A DNA stretch of 48,701 bases from Dehalococcoidia bacterium (GCA_026421215.1 JAPKBN010000013.1:1-48701), one strand, 5' to 3'. Positions 8,139 to 17,981 are shown, counted from the first letter of the stretch. The notes: generated by a model not told the origin, from the sequence alone. Translations and numbers: made by a program.

Positions 8139-9596
8139 ATGCCGACCTATGACAGCGTAATCAAAGGCGGTCGCGTACTGGACCCCGCCAACAAGACGGA
8201 CGCCGTGTTTGATGTTGGCATAAATCACGGCCGCATAGATGTAATGGGTGAGGGTCTGGAAGCATCAGCCGGTGGCCGGACGATCGACGCCGCCGGACGA
8301 TGGGTCATTCCGGGCCACATCGATACCCACGCCCACGTCTCATCGGCAGGCGACGAGCGCAATGTTGACCGTGCCCTTGGCCTTGCCATGCTCGCCGAAT
8401 CCGGGACCACGACATGCCTGGACCTGCTGGGCACACCTGAATCGCTGTCTGATGGCATACGTCGGCTGGGCGCCGGTATCAACGTGGCCGGTGTGATGGC
8501 TCTCATTCCACACCTCACGATCCCACAGGATGACCCACCGATAGCGATGATGCGAGACGTCGTTTCGGACGCGCTTACCCGTGGTGCGGTCGGCGTGAAA
8601 ATGATCGGTGGCTATCACCCATTCACGCCTGAATCGACGGCCGGCGTGATCGAAGCCGCCAACGAACAGATGGCCTGGGTGGCGTTCCACCTGGCCACCA
8701 AGGACAGCAGTAGCACGCTCGAAGGGCTGCGAGAGGTGCCCGATCTGCTCGGGGACGGCCGACTCCACATAGCACACGTGAACTCTTACTGCCGCGGCAT
8801 GATCCTCACCGCCGAGCAGGAGTGCAGGGAAGCATTCGATATCCTGGAAAGTGTTCGTGGCCAGGTCATAACGGAGGCCTACCTGGCACAGATGAACGGC
8901 ACGAACGGTCTCTGTGATGAAGACGGCAACATCGTCGCGAACGTGCCGCAGAACTGCCTCAAAGCGCGTGGTTACCCGACGACAGAGGCTGGAATGCGAC
9001 AAGCGCTGCTCGACGGTTACGGATACGCACAGACCGTACGGGACGGACGAGTTGTGCTGGTCACCGGACAGGAAGCGGTCGATATCTGGGAGGCAGCCAA
9101 CACAGCGGCCAGTCTCAGCTTCCCGGTGAACCCGGCATCATCCGCATTCACACTCGCCACCGAGCAGTACGAACCTCCCGATAGTGGATCGCCCGACGAC
9201 GCAGAGTTCCGCATCGACGCTGTCAGCACCGACGGAGGCGCGATCCCGCGAAACGTGGCCATCGAACGCACTATAGCGCTAGTCAACTTCGGCGCGCTCA
9301 CCCCGCTAAACGCTGTCCGGAAGCTGTCGTACAACCCATCAAGAATGCTTGGCTTGCTGAACAAAGGACACTTTTCTGAAGGCGCCGACGCCGACATCAC
9401 TATTATCGACCCCGACTCCGGACTGGCGACCATGTCTTTGGTCGCTGGAGAGGTAATCATGGAAAACGGCAAGTCGATCGCATCAGGCGGCGCATGGATT
9501 GTCACCGAGGCCGGCGAGGACGCAGCAAAATCCAGCGGCCTGAAGTACGACCTCGTAGACTTGGAAGTATCCCAGCTATACGCAGATTGGCGCTAG
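8139..9596 (+). CDS. cyclic amidohydrolase (dihydroorotase/hydantoinase/D-aminoacylase superfamily)
   Basis: A 485-residue metallo-amidohydrolase. It opens with the composite beta-domain sequence SVIKGGRVLDPANKT and DVGI-x-x-GRI. GHIDTHAH follows (His64 and His66, metal ligands), then VGVKMIGGYHP (Lys154, a candidate carbamylated bridge). IAHVNSYCRG supplies a further His, and DAVSTDGG a candidate catalytic Asp. The C-terminal beta domain is LLNKGHFSEGADADITIIDPD, typical of this superfamily. It probably hydrolyses a cyclic amide, imide or N-acyl compound; the exact substrate is open. It closes the 3-9.6 kb plus-strand catabolic run. Confidence 0.87.
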   Translation: MPTYDSVIKGGRVLDPANKTDAVFDVGINHGRIDVMGEGLEASAGGRTIDAAGRWVIPGHIDTHAHVSSAGDERNVDRALGLAMLAESGTTTCLDLLGTPESLSDGIRRLGAGINVAGVMALIPHLTIPQDDPPIAMMRDVVSDALTRGAVGVKMIGGYHPFTPESTAGVIEAANEQMAWVAFHLATKDSSSTLEGLREVPDLLGDGRLHIAHVNSYCRGMILTAEQECREAFDILESVRGQVITEAYLAQMNGTNGLCDEDGNIVANVPQNCLKARGYPTTEAGMRQALLDGYGYAQTVRDGRVVLVTGQEAVDIWEAANTAASLSFPVNPASSAFTLATEQYEPPDSGSPDDAEFRIDAVSTDGGAIPRNVAIERTIALVNFGALTPLNAVRKLSYNPSRMLGLLNKGHFSEGADADITIIDPDSGLATMSLVAGEVIMENGKSIASGGAWIVTEAGEDAAKSSGLKYDLVDLEVSQLYADWR

Positions 9597-9736
9597 TCTG
9601 CACCCCCTAATCCACACGACGCATCTGTGTCGGGAGCGCCGATCCACAAACACCCGCCGGCGCCATCACAACGTCCGTTCATCATGCTCACAATGACAAA
9701 ACAACCGACCCCGTCGACACACCGCCAACCTCGAAT

Positions 9737-11752
9737 CTAACCCCCCTCGAGCACCTTCATACCGGCGTTCAGGGTCTTCACAATCTTGTCCACGTCGTAG
9801 ACACATCCGTTCCAGGTACCGCCGCTAGCGTGCTGCAGCGCCGCCCAGAGACGGCTGTCGTCCGGCATACCGGGATGCGCGGTCAGGTCTCCTGGGTCGC
9901 CACGTCGGGCCAACTCTTTGGCGCCCCAGTCAGAGCCATGCTCCTTGTCCCCGTGTCCGACAAGATCGACACTGCCCTCGAGCTTGATCTGGTCCACCTC
10001 GATGTGGATGATGTCGCCGTTCTGAACTCGGCCGATAGGACCGCCCGCAAGCGCCTCAGGACCAACGTGCCCGATACATGCGCCTGTCGAGACGCCGGAG
10101 AACCGTGCGTCCGTGATCAGGGCGATCTCCTTGCCGTATGACAGATATTTCAACGCCACTGTGACCTGGAAAACTTCTTCCATTCCGGTCCCAAGCGGTC
10201 CGCCGCAGGTCATCACGATGATCTCACCCGGCTTCACCCGGTCATCGCCCCGTGACTTGATCGCGCGGATGGTCTCGAGCTCACTCCGGAATACGCGGGC
10301 ATGACCGGTCTTGCGGTACACCCCATCGTCATCAACGACCGAGGGGTCGATTGCTGTGCTTTTGATTACTGAGCCTTCCGGCGCGATGTTCCCCTTCGGG
10401 AACGTCACTGTGCTAGTCAGCCCTTTAGAACGTGCGCGATCTGGGTCCATGATCACGTTGTCCGGGTCGATCCCGTCGGCGTTGGTAAGCCTTTTCCTGA
10501 GGGCGACCCGGCGCTCCGAGTCCTCCCACCAGTCGAGCGTCTCGCCAAGCGTTTGGCCGGACGCCGTCAAAGCGTCCGTGTGAAGCAGCCCCATACGGCG
10601 CAGGTGGAGCATCACCTCCGGCACACCTCCGGCGGCGAAAAGCTGCACCGTCGGGTGCATCACCGGGCCATTCGGAAGGACATCAACGATTCGGGGCACC
10701 TGAAGGTTCAGGCGATGCCAATCGTCCACCGTCATCATCTTTCGACCGGCGGCGTGTGCGATCGCGGGCAGGTGGAGGATCAGGTTTGTCGATCCACCGC
10801 ATGCAGCGTGCACCACCATAGCGTTCTCGAAAGCGTCGTCGGTAAGGATGTCCGCCGAAGTCACACCGCGCTTCTCAAGCTGGACCAGCGCCGCCGCTCC
10901 TCGCCGTGCGTTGTCCAGCCAGATGTCCTGCCCGGAAGGCGCGAGGGCAGAGTGCGTGACGGACAGGCCCAGCGCCTCCGCGATCACCTGTGACGTGCCA
11001 GCGGTTCCGAGGAACTGGCAGCCACCTCCAGGCGTTCCGCAGGCGTGGCAACCGAGCGATGCGGCATCGACAAGGCTAAGTTCACCCTGGGCGTGGCGTG
11101 CGCCTATCGACTGTATCTCCGCCGCGTTTTCGCCGTGGGTCGGCGGTAGAGTCACCCCGCCTGGAACTAGTACGGACGGACGGTCGCGCAGCCCCGCCAT
11201 CGCCATCATCATCGCCGGCAAACCTTTGTCACATGTAGCCACGCCCAGCACTCCTTTGGTGGTGGGTACCGATCGCGCCAACCGCCTGAAAACGGTAGCC
11301 GCGTCGTTGCGATAGGGCAGAGAATCGAGCATGCCGGTCGTGCCCTGTGTGCGACCGTCACACGGGTCCGAGCAGTATGCGGCGAAAGGTAATGCGCCCA
11401 GTTCGCGCAGTTCATCGGCTGCTTCGGCGATGAGCAACCCGAGTTCGTAGTGGCCCGTGTGTATCCCGAGCGCAAGCGGCTTGCCGTCCGGTCCGCGCAT
11501 CCCGCCGAGGGTGCTCAGGATCATGAACTGCGTTCGAAGCAACTCGTCCGGGTTCCAGCCCATCCCCGCGTTCTGCGTCATCCCGAAGATGTTGCCGCTG
11601 GGCTCCTCGATCAACATTTCGCTCGTAACGGGAAGGCTGCCGAGTGGGCCATCTGCGGACAAATCAATGTCCCACATGCCTGTGTTTGTGGTCTCACCAA
11701 GGATGCGCGCCTGTCCGGAATCGGCTGCCTGGTCGTTGCTCGTGGTGGTCAT
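9737..11752 (-). CDS. YjhG/YagF-family sugar-acid dehydratase (probable D-xylonate dehydratase)
   Basis: A 671-residue member of the IlvD/Edd family in the long YjhG/YagF branch, which in E. coli dehydrates D-xylonate to 2-keto-3-deoxy-D-xylonate. It matches that branch throughout: [18 protein letters not shown][13 protein letters not shown], TLGGMRG-x-[71 protein letters not shown] and GGTW-x-GC-x-YDV. The Cys residues of CSDPC, CDKG and CHAC are candidates for Fe-S cluster ligation. The ATG at 11752 was chosen; an in-frame GTG lies five codons upstream. Close specificity (xylonate versus related aldonates) is inferred from the family only. It lies downstream of tandem repeats that may be operators. 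Confidence 0.93.
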   Translation of the reverse strand: MTTTSNDQAADSGQARILGETTNTGMWDIDLSADGPLGSLPVTSEMLIEEPSGNIFGMTQNAGMGWNPDELLRTQFMILSTLGGMRGPDGKPLALGIHTGHYELGLLIAEAADELRELGALPFAAYCSDPCDGRTQGTTGMLDSLPYRNDAATVFRRLARSVPTTKGVLGVATCDKGLPAMMMAMAGLRDRPSVLVPGGVTLPPTHGENAAEIQSIGARHAQGELSLVDAASLGCHACGTPGGGCQFLGTAGTSQVIAEALGLSVTHSALAPSGQDIWLDNARRGAAALVQLEKRGVTSADILTDDAFENAMVVHAACGGSTNLILHLPAIAHAAGRKMMTVDDWHRLNLQVPRIVDVLPNGPVMHPTVQLFAAGGVPEVMLHLRRMGLLHTDALTASGQTLGETLDWWEDSERRVALRKRLTNADGIDPDNVIMDPDRARSKGLTSTVTFPKGNIAPEGSVIKSTAIDPSVVDDDGVYRKTGHARVFRSELETIRAIKSRGDDRVKPGEIIVMTCGGPLGTGMEEVFQVTVALKYLSYGKEIALITDARFSGVSTGACIGHVGPEALAGGPIGRVQNGDIIHIEVDQIKLEGSVDLVGHGDKEHGSDWGAKELARRGDPGDLTAHPGMPDDSRLWAALQHASGGTWNGCVYDVDKIVKTLNAGMKVLEGG

Positions 11753-11783
11753 GGAATATCCATTCACTCAAATGTTTCTGGCA

Positions 11784-11811
11784 GGTGTTGCCGGTGTTGC
11801 CAGATGTTGCG
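11784..11811 (-). promoter_or_regulatory. tandem 9-bp repeats upstream of the sugar-acid dehydratase
   Basis: On the dehydratase coding strand the unit is GGCAACACC, repeated twice exactly with a third degenerate copy, about 30-60 bases before the start codon. A CTGGCA...TGCCAG inverted pair overlaps them. The location fits a regulator binding site near the promoter; no regulator is known. Confidence 0.4.
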
Positions 11812-11996
11812 AGGTCGTTTTAGGCCAAAGTGTTTTCAGGAAATAAGTGGACCGAGGGTAAGCGACTAACGCCGTAATCGCCACACTCGTTAGCTCACAC
11901 CGCCCGATATTTGAGACAGCGCTGTATGTTGCCGCGATCCCGTCAGGTGGTGATGCTGATCGAGAACGTGAGATTAACTAACGGCGCACTGGTTCC

Positions 11997-12039
11997 CCGT
12001 ACTAGCGCGTCACATACAAGACGTGACGCGCTAGTACGG
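11997..12039. repeat. perfect 17-bp inverted repeat
   Basis: CCGTACTAGCGCGTCAC (11997-12013) and its exact reverse complement (12023-12039) flank a 9-base loop. It is not next to a stop codon and no U-tract follows, so it is not an obvious terminator. It could be an operator, a small structured RNA or the end of a lost element. Confidence 0.8.
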
Positions 12040-12210
12040 TGCGGGCGATATCGCCCTCGGGAAACAATCTTTAGGAACGGTATCCTCTCGTGAGGGCGTA
12101 GAAATTAACAAGGATTTCAAGAAGTCGATCAGTAACTGCGCTGCAAGCGGCAATTAGCGGGCGTAAACTCCCCGTCGGAGTCAAACGTAAAACCGCGTAG
12201 TAGATTCCGG

Positions 12211-12372
12211 ATGTATCATCGACTGATTAGATCTTTCAGGGATCTGATTACCCCGGGCTATGTTGATGGCATGGACCCGGAGAAATTGGCACATTGTGCA
12301 GGGCGTGACCAGGGCGTCCGATATTTGAGAGGCTTGAAACGGCCAGTAAAGCGAACCCCAGTCAAAACCTAG
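12211..12372 (+). CDS. possible small basic protein upstream of ABC exporter (uncertain)
   Basis: A 53-codon open frame beginning MYHRLIRSFRDLI and ending in an arginine/lysine-rich tail (KRPVKRTPVKT). Its stop lies 5 bases before the GTG proposed for the ABC exporter, so translational coupling is conceivable. There is no clear ribosome binding site and no recognisable family. It may be chance. Confidence 0.2.
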   Translation: MYHRLIRSFRDLITPGYVDGMDPEKLAHCAGRDQGVRYLRGLKRPVKRTPVKT

Positions 12373-12377
12373 CGAGC

Positions 12378-14237
12378 GTGTCCGGGAGACCCGACCGACG
12401 TAAGATCCCACCCCCCTCGCAATCTGCCAGCGTTCTCTGGCGGTTGGCCAAACTCACTACATCAACAAGCCCGTGGCTACTGATATTCGGGATACTTGCG
12501 ATCCTCGGTACGTCTATCTTCTTTGTGTTGATCCCGGTGCTACTTGGTAACGCCGTTGACGAGGCAATATCGCTCGTCGATTCTGGTACCAACACCGATG
12601 CGGCCCGGTCTGCGCTACTGGATGCCGCCCTCGTCATCATCGCTGTAAGTGTGCTCCGCGGTGTTTTCGCTTACGGACAGATGTATGCAGGTGAGGTGCT
12701 CGGCCAGAAACTGGCCACGGCTCTCCGGAATCAGTACTACGAGAAACTCCAACGGCTGAGCTTCTCGTTCCACGACAGCGCCCACACCGGGAACCTTATG
12801 TCACGGGGTATTTCGGACATCGACGGTGTTCGCATGTTCCCCCACACCGGTATGTTGCGCGTCCTCTACCTGATCCTTCTCATTGCGGGTAGCGCTTACT
12901 TGATGTTGACGTTGGATTGGCAACTGGGCCTGCTCACGCTCTCGTTCGTTCCGATAGTTGCATTCCAGGGGACGATCATGCGGCTCCGGTCTCGGAACAT
13001 CTGGATCCAGATCCAGGAGCAGATGGGCATCGTAAATACCGCGCTCCAGGAAAATCTGGGCGGTGTTCGCGTGGTCAGGTCATTTGCTGGCCAGCAACAC
13101 GAAGAGGACAAGTTCGCATCGTCGTCTGAAGAGGTCAGAGGGATGATGGACCAGGCGGCCGAGATTAGAGCATCGAACGGCAGCTTCATGTCTTTCTCAT
13201 TGCTCGTCGCATATTCGGTCTTGCTCTGGTTCGGCGGTTCCAAGGTCATTAATGATGAAATGACCATTGGAGATCTGACAAGGTTCTTGACCTTCCTCGG
13301 GCTTCTCCAGATGCCCATCAGGATGCTTCCCATGCTTATCAATTCATGGGCACGTGCATCCTCAGGTGGCTCACGGTTGTTCGAACTTCTTGATCTTGAA
13401 CTGCCAATCCGAAACAGCCCGAATGCACAACCGTTGAAGATCACAGAAGGCGTGCTGCGTTACGAGGACGTTTCTTTCTCATACGGTGACATGCCCGTCA
13501 TAAAGAACATCAGTTTTGAAGCCCGCCCCGGACATACCATCGGCATCGTCGGTCCGCCCGGAAGCGGAAAGACCACCATCGCCCAGCTTGCTCCACGCCA
13601 CTACAACTTGGACTCGGGGCGGATCACGATAGACGGACAGGACATTAACGGCGTGACGTTGGAGTCTCTCCGGCAGCGCGTTCGACTTGTCCAGCAAGAC
13701 ACCTTCCTGTTCAGGGATACGGTCAGCGACAACATCGCGTATGGCGAGCCGGACGCAGAAGAAAGCCGGATCATTGATTCGGCTGAGGACGCCAAGCTCC
13801 ACCAGCACATTTCGGGTATGGCAGAAGGCTACGACTCGATGGTCGGTGAGCGTGGTGTTTCGCTATCTGGTGGCCAGCGTCAGCGCATGGCTATTGCCCG
13901 AGCAATTGTGTTGCAGCCCAAGGTGTTCATCTTTGACGACTCAACTTCTGCTATCGACGCCGCAACTGAGCGGTTGATCCGAGAGCAGATCGCTCGGCGT
14001 GCGGCGGACGCCACCACCATCATCATCGCCCACCGCTTGAGCACACTGCTAAGCGCGGACGAAATCCTGGTGATCGACGAGGGAAGTATCATCGAGCGCG
14101 GTTCGCACGAGGAGCTTCTTGAATTCGGTGGACGGTACCGAGAGATGCATGACTTGCAGGTGCGCCCGACTGATGATTTAAGCGGTGACTGGATATCAGT
14201 GGACGACGCACCAGAGCCGACGGGAGCCGACGACTAA
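12378..14237 (+). CDS. ABC exporter half-transporter, degenerate-site subunit
   Basis: A 619-residue type IV (ABCB-like) half-transporter with an N-terminal six-helix membrane domain (about residues 30-330) and a C-terminal ATPase. Walker A is GPPGSGKT (392-399) and the signature LSGGQ starts at 496. Walker B ends FDD, so Asp521 replaces the catalytic Glu. The next gene encodes the partner half with a Glu here but an altered signature. That is the arrangement of heterodimeric exporters such as TM287/TM288, where one ATP site is non-hydrolytic. Substrates are typically lipids, drugs or peptides and cannot be inferred. The GTG start at 12378 is weakly supported. Its stop overlaps the start of the next gene. 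Confidence 0.9.
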   Translation: MSGRPDRRKIPPPSQSASVLWRLAKLTTSTSPWLLIFGILAILGTSIFFVLIPVLLGNAVDEAISLVDSGTNTDAARSALLDAALVIIAVSVLRGVFAYGQMYAGEVLGQKLATALRNQYYEKLQRLSFSFHDSAHTGNLMSRGISDIDGVRMFPHTGMLRVLYLILLIAGSAYLMLTLDWQLGLLTLSFVPIVAFQGTIMRLRSRNIWIQIQEQMGIVNTALQENLGGVRVVRSFAGQQHEEDKFASSSEEVRGMMDQAAEIRASNGSFMSFSLLVAYSVLLWFGGSKVINDEMTIGDLTRFLTFLGLLQMPIRMLPMLINSWARASSGGSRLFELLDLELPIRNSPNAQPLKITEGVLRYEDVSFSYGDMPVIKNISFEARPGHTIGIVGPPGSGKTTIAQLAPRHYNLDSGRITIDGQDINGVTLESLRQRVRLVQQDTFLFRDTVSDNIAYGEPDAEESRIIDSAEDAKLHQHISGMAEGYDSMVGERGVSLSGGQRQRMAIARAIVLQPKVFIFDDSTSAIDAATERLIREQIARRAADATTIIIAHRLSTLLSADEILVIDEGSIIERGSHEELLEFGGRYREMHDLQVRPTDDLSGDWISVDDAPEPTGADD

Positions 14238-16144
14238 TGGCCTCTGACGTTAACTCCGGAAAGCGGGACCGCAAGTCCACCCTCATGGGAGAGGGGAAGC
14301 GTCTACCTCCGGGTCAGTACCTGGACATGGACGATGTATTTGGACCGACGTTTGACGGGGAGGTGTTCAAGCGCTTCCTTGGATTTGTTGCGCCTTACAA
14401 AAAGAAGGTTGTCCTCAGCCTGATCGCCGTCTTGGCGTTCAGCCTTTCGACGCTTGCCGTTCCGCTGGTCGTTCAGTACGCCGTGGACAACGCACTTGAT
14501 ATCGGCGGGAGTCGAACCGAACTTGTATGGGTGACCGGCGTGCTGCTGCTAGTGGCGACAATTAACTGGGGCTCTAATCACATCCAGCAGGTTGTGGTTG
14601 GACACATGTCGAACGCGATGTTGTTCGATATCCGCCGCGCTATGTTCCATCACCTCCAACGCGTTGGCCTGTCCTTCTCAGACAAGACTGAGGTGGGGGC
14701 GGTTATGTCACGGACTCAGGGCGATACCGGCGCCCTCCAGGAGTTCATGGAGACGATGGTTCAGGCTCTTGGCGACATCGCCATCCTGATCGGGATCGTC
14801 ATAGTCTTACTTATCCTTGATGTGCGCTTGGCGCTATTGGTGCTGACCGTTATCCCGATCATGCTGGGTGTCAGGCTTATATGGCTGCCGCGTGCCCGTA
14901 AACGTTTCCTGTATGCCCGAATAACTCAGTCCATCTGTAACGGTGCGCTAGGACAGAACGTGAACGGCGTTCGCGTGGTTCAAGGGATGCGTCGCGAGCC
15001 GGTAAACCTTGTCCGATACCAGGGCCTGACTTCAAACAACCTCCGGGCGGCCACAATGGCCGCCCAATTCAGCGCCATACTGATGCCGATAGTGGAGTTG
15101 CTGACCGGGGTCGCGTGGGCGATTGTCATCGTGGTTGGCGGGCTATTCGTCTTGGATGGCGACATGAGCATCGGCACGATGATCGCATTCTTGATGCTCG
15201 TGCGACAGTTCTTCGACCCGATCCGAAACCTGACCATGCACTACAACGTTCTGCAACGGGCGATGGCGGCAGGAGAACGGATTTTCGAGCTCTTGGACAT
15301 CCCGACCGAGGTCGAGGACAAAGACGGAGCGGCTGATCTGGAGGAGATAGACGGATCTATCGAGTTCGATCACGTCACATTTGGATACGACCCGGAGCAC
15401 CCGGTGTTGCACGATGTCTCGTTCACCGTGAAGCCGGGTGAGGTGATTGCGCTTGTCGGGCCTACAGGTTCCGGCAAGACAAGCATCACGGCGCTTACAC
15501 ACCGTTTTTACGACGTCCAGAAAGGCACCGTAAAAGTGGGAGGGCACGACGTCCGTGACATCACTCAGGAAACCCTGGGACACCACGTCGGCATGGTGCT
15601 ACAAGAGCCGTTCCTGTTCTCCGAATCAGTACACGACAATATTCAGTACAACACCGCCGGAATAACCCGTGAGCGTGTGATCGAGGCCGCCAGAACGGTT
15701 GGCGCCCACGATTTCATTTCAAAACTTAAGGACGGCTACGACACGATCCTTGAGGAGCGCGGCTCAAACCTGTCGATAGGACAGCGCCAGCTCATCAGTT
15801 TTGCCCGGGCGATTGTGGCAGACACCGAGATTCTGATTCTGGATGAAGCTACCGCCAGTATCGACAGCTACACGGAGCTAATGATCCAGAAAGCGCTCGC
15901 TAAATTGCTTGAGGGCAGGACCGGCGTAATGATCGCCCATCGTTTGGCGACTATCCGCGGTGCGGACCGGATCATCGTTCTGCAGGACGGTCGGATCGTC
16001 GAGATCGGCAATCATGACGAATTGATGGCGGAGAAGGGCCTGTACTTCAAGCTCTACTCGCTGAACTACTCGTCATTCGACGACATCCCGGAAGATGTAG
16101 TCCAAGAAATCGCCGCGTCTGTAGCAGGCGAATCCAACCGGTAA
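14237..16144 (+). CDS. ABC exporter half-transporter, catalytic-site subunit
   Basis: The 635-residue partner of the preceding gene, whose TAATG overlap shows translational coupling. An N-terminal soluble stretch of about 45 residues precedes the six-helix membrane domain, which includes LALLVLTVIPIMLGV and AWAIVIVVGGLFVLDG. The nucleotide-binding domain has Walker A GPTGSGKT (408-415), signature LSIGQ (from 512; the usual second Gly is Ile) and Walker B ILDEATASID with catalytic Glu537. Combined with the Asp521 of the first subunit, one composite ATP site should be hydrolytic and one degenerate. The complex is an inner-membrane heterodimer. Confidence 0.92.
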   Translation: MASDVNSGKRDRKSTLMGEGKRLPPGQYLDMDDVFGPTFDGEVFKRFLGFVAPYKKKVVLSLIAVLAFSLSTLAVPLVVQYAVDNALDIGGSRTELVWVTGVLLLVATINWGSNHIQQVVVGHMSNAMLFDIRRAMFHHLQRVGLSFSDKTEVGAVMSRTQGDTGALQEFMETMVQALGDIAILIGIVIVLLILDVRLALLVLTVIPIMLGVRLIWLPRARKRFLYARITQSICNGALGQNVNGVRVVQGMRREPVNLVRYQGLTSNNLRAATMAAQFSAILMPIVELLTGVAWAIVIVVGGLFVLDGDMSIGTMIAFLMLVRQFFDPIRNLTMHYNVLQRAMAAGERIFELLDIPTEVEDKDGAADLEEIDGSIEFDHVTFGYDPEHPVLHDVSFTVKPGEVIALVGPTGSGKTSITALTHRFYDVQKGTVKVGGHDVRDITQETLGHHVGMVLQEPFLFSESVHDNIQYNTAGITRERVIEAARTVGAHDFISKLKDGYDTILEERGSNLSIGQRQLISFARAIVADTEILILDEATASIDSYTELMIQKALAKLLEGRTGVMIAHRLATIRGADRIIVLQDGRIVEIGNHDELMAEKGLYFKLYSLNYSSFDDIPEDVVQEIAASVAGESNR

Positions 16145-16171
16145 GAGACCAAGCTTAGCTGGCGCAGCCCG

Positions 16172-17182
16172 CTAGATAAGTGTCCCCTGCGCTGAACCGC
16201 CTCTTTCGGGCGGGACGCCAGCGTGTACCGAGCCCTCAGAGGTCACTCTGCGTCCTCCGGGGGTGCGGATGATGAAGCCCAGCTTGAGGAGGAACGGCTC
16301 TACGACGTCCTCCAGCGTTTGCGTCTCCTCGTTCACCGTCGCCGCTATTGCGGCGATGCCCGCCGGTCCGCCACGGTACTGGTGCGCAAGGGTTGTCAGA
16401 TACAGCCGGTCCAGCCGGTCGAGCCCCATTTCATCGACGCCCTCCATATCCAGCGCCGCGGCGGCAACATCACGATTAAGTCGGCCATCCGCCTCCACCT
16501 GTGCAAAGTCACGAACACGTCGTAGTAGCCGGTTCGCCACACGGGGCGTGCCACGGGAACGACGTGCGATCTCCGCTGCGCCCTCTTCGTTCGCCTCAAC
16601 GTCCAGTATCCCGGCTGACCGTTTGACCACAGAGGTCAACTCTTCATCCGAGTAGTACTCCATGTGATAGACCATGCCGAAGCGGTCTCTTAAGGGAGAA
16701 CTCAGCAGACCTGCACGGGTTGTTGCTCCCACCAGCGTGAACGGCTGTAGCGGGAAGCTGAGCGTCTTCGCATATGCGCCGGCTCCTGTAACGAAGTCGA
16801 CTCGATAGTCCTCCATCGCCGAGTACAAATACTCTTCGACTGCGCTGGAAAGTCGGTGGATCTCGTCGATGAACAGGACGGCCCCTGCTTCAAGATTTGA
16901 TAGAAGACCCACCATGTCCGCCGGACGCTCAAGCGCCGGACCGGACGTGTGTTCCAGCCGAACGTTCATTTCACGGGCGATGATGTGGGCGAGCGTCGTT
17001 TTGCCCAGTCCGGGAGGTCCATGGAATAGAACGTGGTCGACCGGTTCGCCCCGATTTATCGCCGCCTTAACGGCGATTTTGAGGCTGTGCATGACGTTGC
17101 GCTGGCCGACATACTCATCAAAATCGCGCGGCCTTAGCCGGAGAATCGCCTGATCTTCAGACCCGGCTCTCTCCCCGGCCAC
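16172..17182 (-). CDS. ruvB: Holliday junction branch migration ATPase RuvB
   Basis: A 336-residue AAA+ motor that, with RuvA, drives branch migration of Holliday junctions. RPRDFDEYVGQ opens the ATPase, followed by Walker A GPPGLGKTT, Walker B LFIDEIHRLS, the sensor region GATTRAGLLSSPLRDRFG and the arginine-finger/sensor 2 part RSRGTPRVANRLLRRVRDFA. The C-terminal winged helix has GLDRLDRLYL and EPFLLKLGFI-x-RTPGGR. The C-terminal tail (GVPPERGGSAQGTLI) is slightly longer than usual. The GTG at 17182 has AAGGGG close upstream; no ATG, GTG or TTG occurs in frame before the upstream stop. It is last in ruvC-ruvA-ruvB, 152 bases after ruvA. Confidence 0.97.
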   Translation of the reverse strand: MAGERAGSEDQAILRLRPRDFDEYVGQRNVMHSLKIAVKAAINRGEPVDHVLFHGPPGLGKTTLAHIIAREMNVRLEHTSGPALERPADMVGLLSNLEAGAVLFIDEIHRLSSAVEEYLYSAMEDYRVDFVTGAGAYAKTLSFPLQPFTLVGATTRAGLLSSPLRDRFGMVYHMEYYSDEELTSVVKRSAGILDVEANEEGAAEIARRSRGTPRVANRLLRRVRDFAQVEADGRLNRDVAAAALDMEGVDEMGLDRLDRLYLTTLAHQYRGGPAGIAAIAATVNEETQTLEDVVEPFLLKLGFIIRTPGGRRVTSEGSVHAGVPPERGGSAQGTLI

Positions 17183-17333
17183 GCCCCTTAATTCGGCGTC
17201 CGCAGCCTGTTTGGCCTCATCCTCCGGGCCGTTGCCGTCGTCACCGCCAAGGGTGACCTTTTCTCTCGCCAGGGCTTCTTACCTCTTTGGAGAATTGGGG
17301 AGGTTTCGTATCGACTTTGGTACCGGTGCCTCG

Positions 17334-17981
17334 CTAGCCAACGACCGCCTGCGCTTTAAAAATCTCTCGGATCAACTCTTCCGGCGCATCGGCCAGTTCC
17401 GGGTTCGCCTGAAGCGCTTCATCCACGTCACGCTCCGCCTCCGGCTGTCGATACCCAAGGTTCACCAGAACTTCGATCGCCTCGTCCCGGCCACCTCCAC
17501 CTCCTACGGCGGGCTTGGCCGGCGCATCGTCGTAACCTTCATCCCTGAGCATTGCGGTCTCGACTACCTTGCCCTTGAGGGTGGCGATCATTTTTTGCGC
17601 GGCGCGGGCGCCGATGCCGGGCATTCGCTGAAGTACCCGGAGATCCTCGGCCTCGATAGCCTGGGCGATGGTGGACACGGAGAAGATCATGGCCTTGGCG
17701 GCTCTGACCGGACCCAGGCCTTCGACCTGGATCAACTGCTCAAAAAATGCGCGTTCATGACCACGCTGAAAACCCACGAGGATCGGCTTTGGCTGACGAT
17801 CTGTGACGTGGTAGTACACCTCAAGCCCCAGTTCGTCACCGACGATAACTGGGCGGGCGGAAAGCGCGCTCATCACGAACTGGGGCACGACAATCTGATA
17901 GCCAACCCCGCTGGCATTTATTACGACGGTCTCTGTAGACCTGTCGAAGCGATGGACTTTACCCTCGATGTAGCTGATCAA
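17334..17981 (-). CDS. ruvA: Holliday junction DNA-binding protein RuvA
   Basis: A 215-residue protein that tetramerises on Holliday junctions and loads RuvB. The OB-fold domain starts MISYIEGKV with GVGYQIVVP. The helix-hairpin-helix motifs are VEGLGPVRAAKAM and MPGIGARAAQKMI. A flexible linker (about residues 148-165, AKPAVGGGGGRD) separates the C-terminal three-helix domain (EAIEVLVNLGYRQPEAERDVDEAL) that contacts RuvB. The start is TTG with AGGG upstream; MISYIEG is the conserved N-terminus. It lies between ruvC and ruvB on the minus strand. Confidence 0.97.
   Translation of the reverse strand: MISYIEGKVHRFDRSTETVVINASGVGYQIVVPQFVMSALSARPVIVGDELGLEVYYHVTDRQPKPILVGFQRGHERAFFEQLIQVEGLGPVRAAKAMIFSVSTIAQAIEAEDLRVLQRMPGIGARAAQKMIATLKGKVVETAMLRDEGYDDAPAKPAVGGGGGRDEAIEVLVNLGYRQPEAERDVDEALQANPELADAPEELIREIFKAQAVVG

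Larger units (their letters stand above)
11753..12377. promoter_or_regulatory. divergent intergenic region with tandem repeats and a 17-bp inverted repeat
   Basis: A 625-base gap between the sugar-acid dehydratase (minus) and the ABC exporter (plus). It holds two exact tandem copies of GGTGTTGCC (11784-11792, 11793-11801) followed by a third partial copy (ATGTTGC). A perfect 17-bp inverted repeat lies at 11997-12039 and the palindrome GGGCGATATCGCCC at 12043-12056. The 13-mer CCGATATTTGAGA occurs twice (about 11905 and 12318). One short open frame at 12211-12372 is listed separately. No RNA gene was recognised. Confidence 0.5.
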
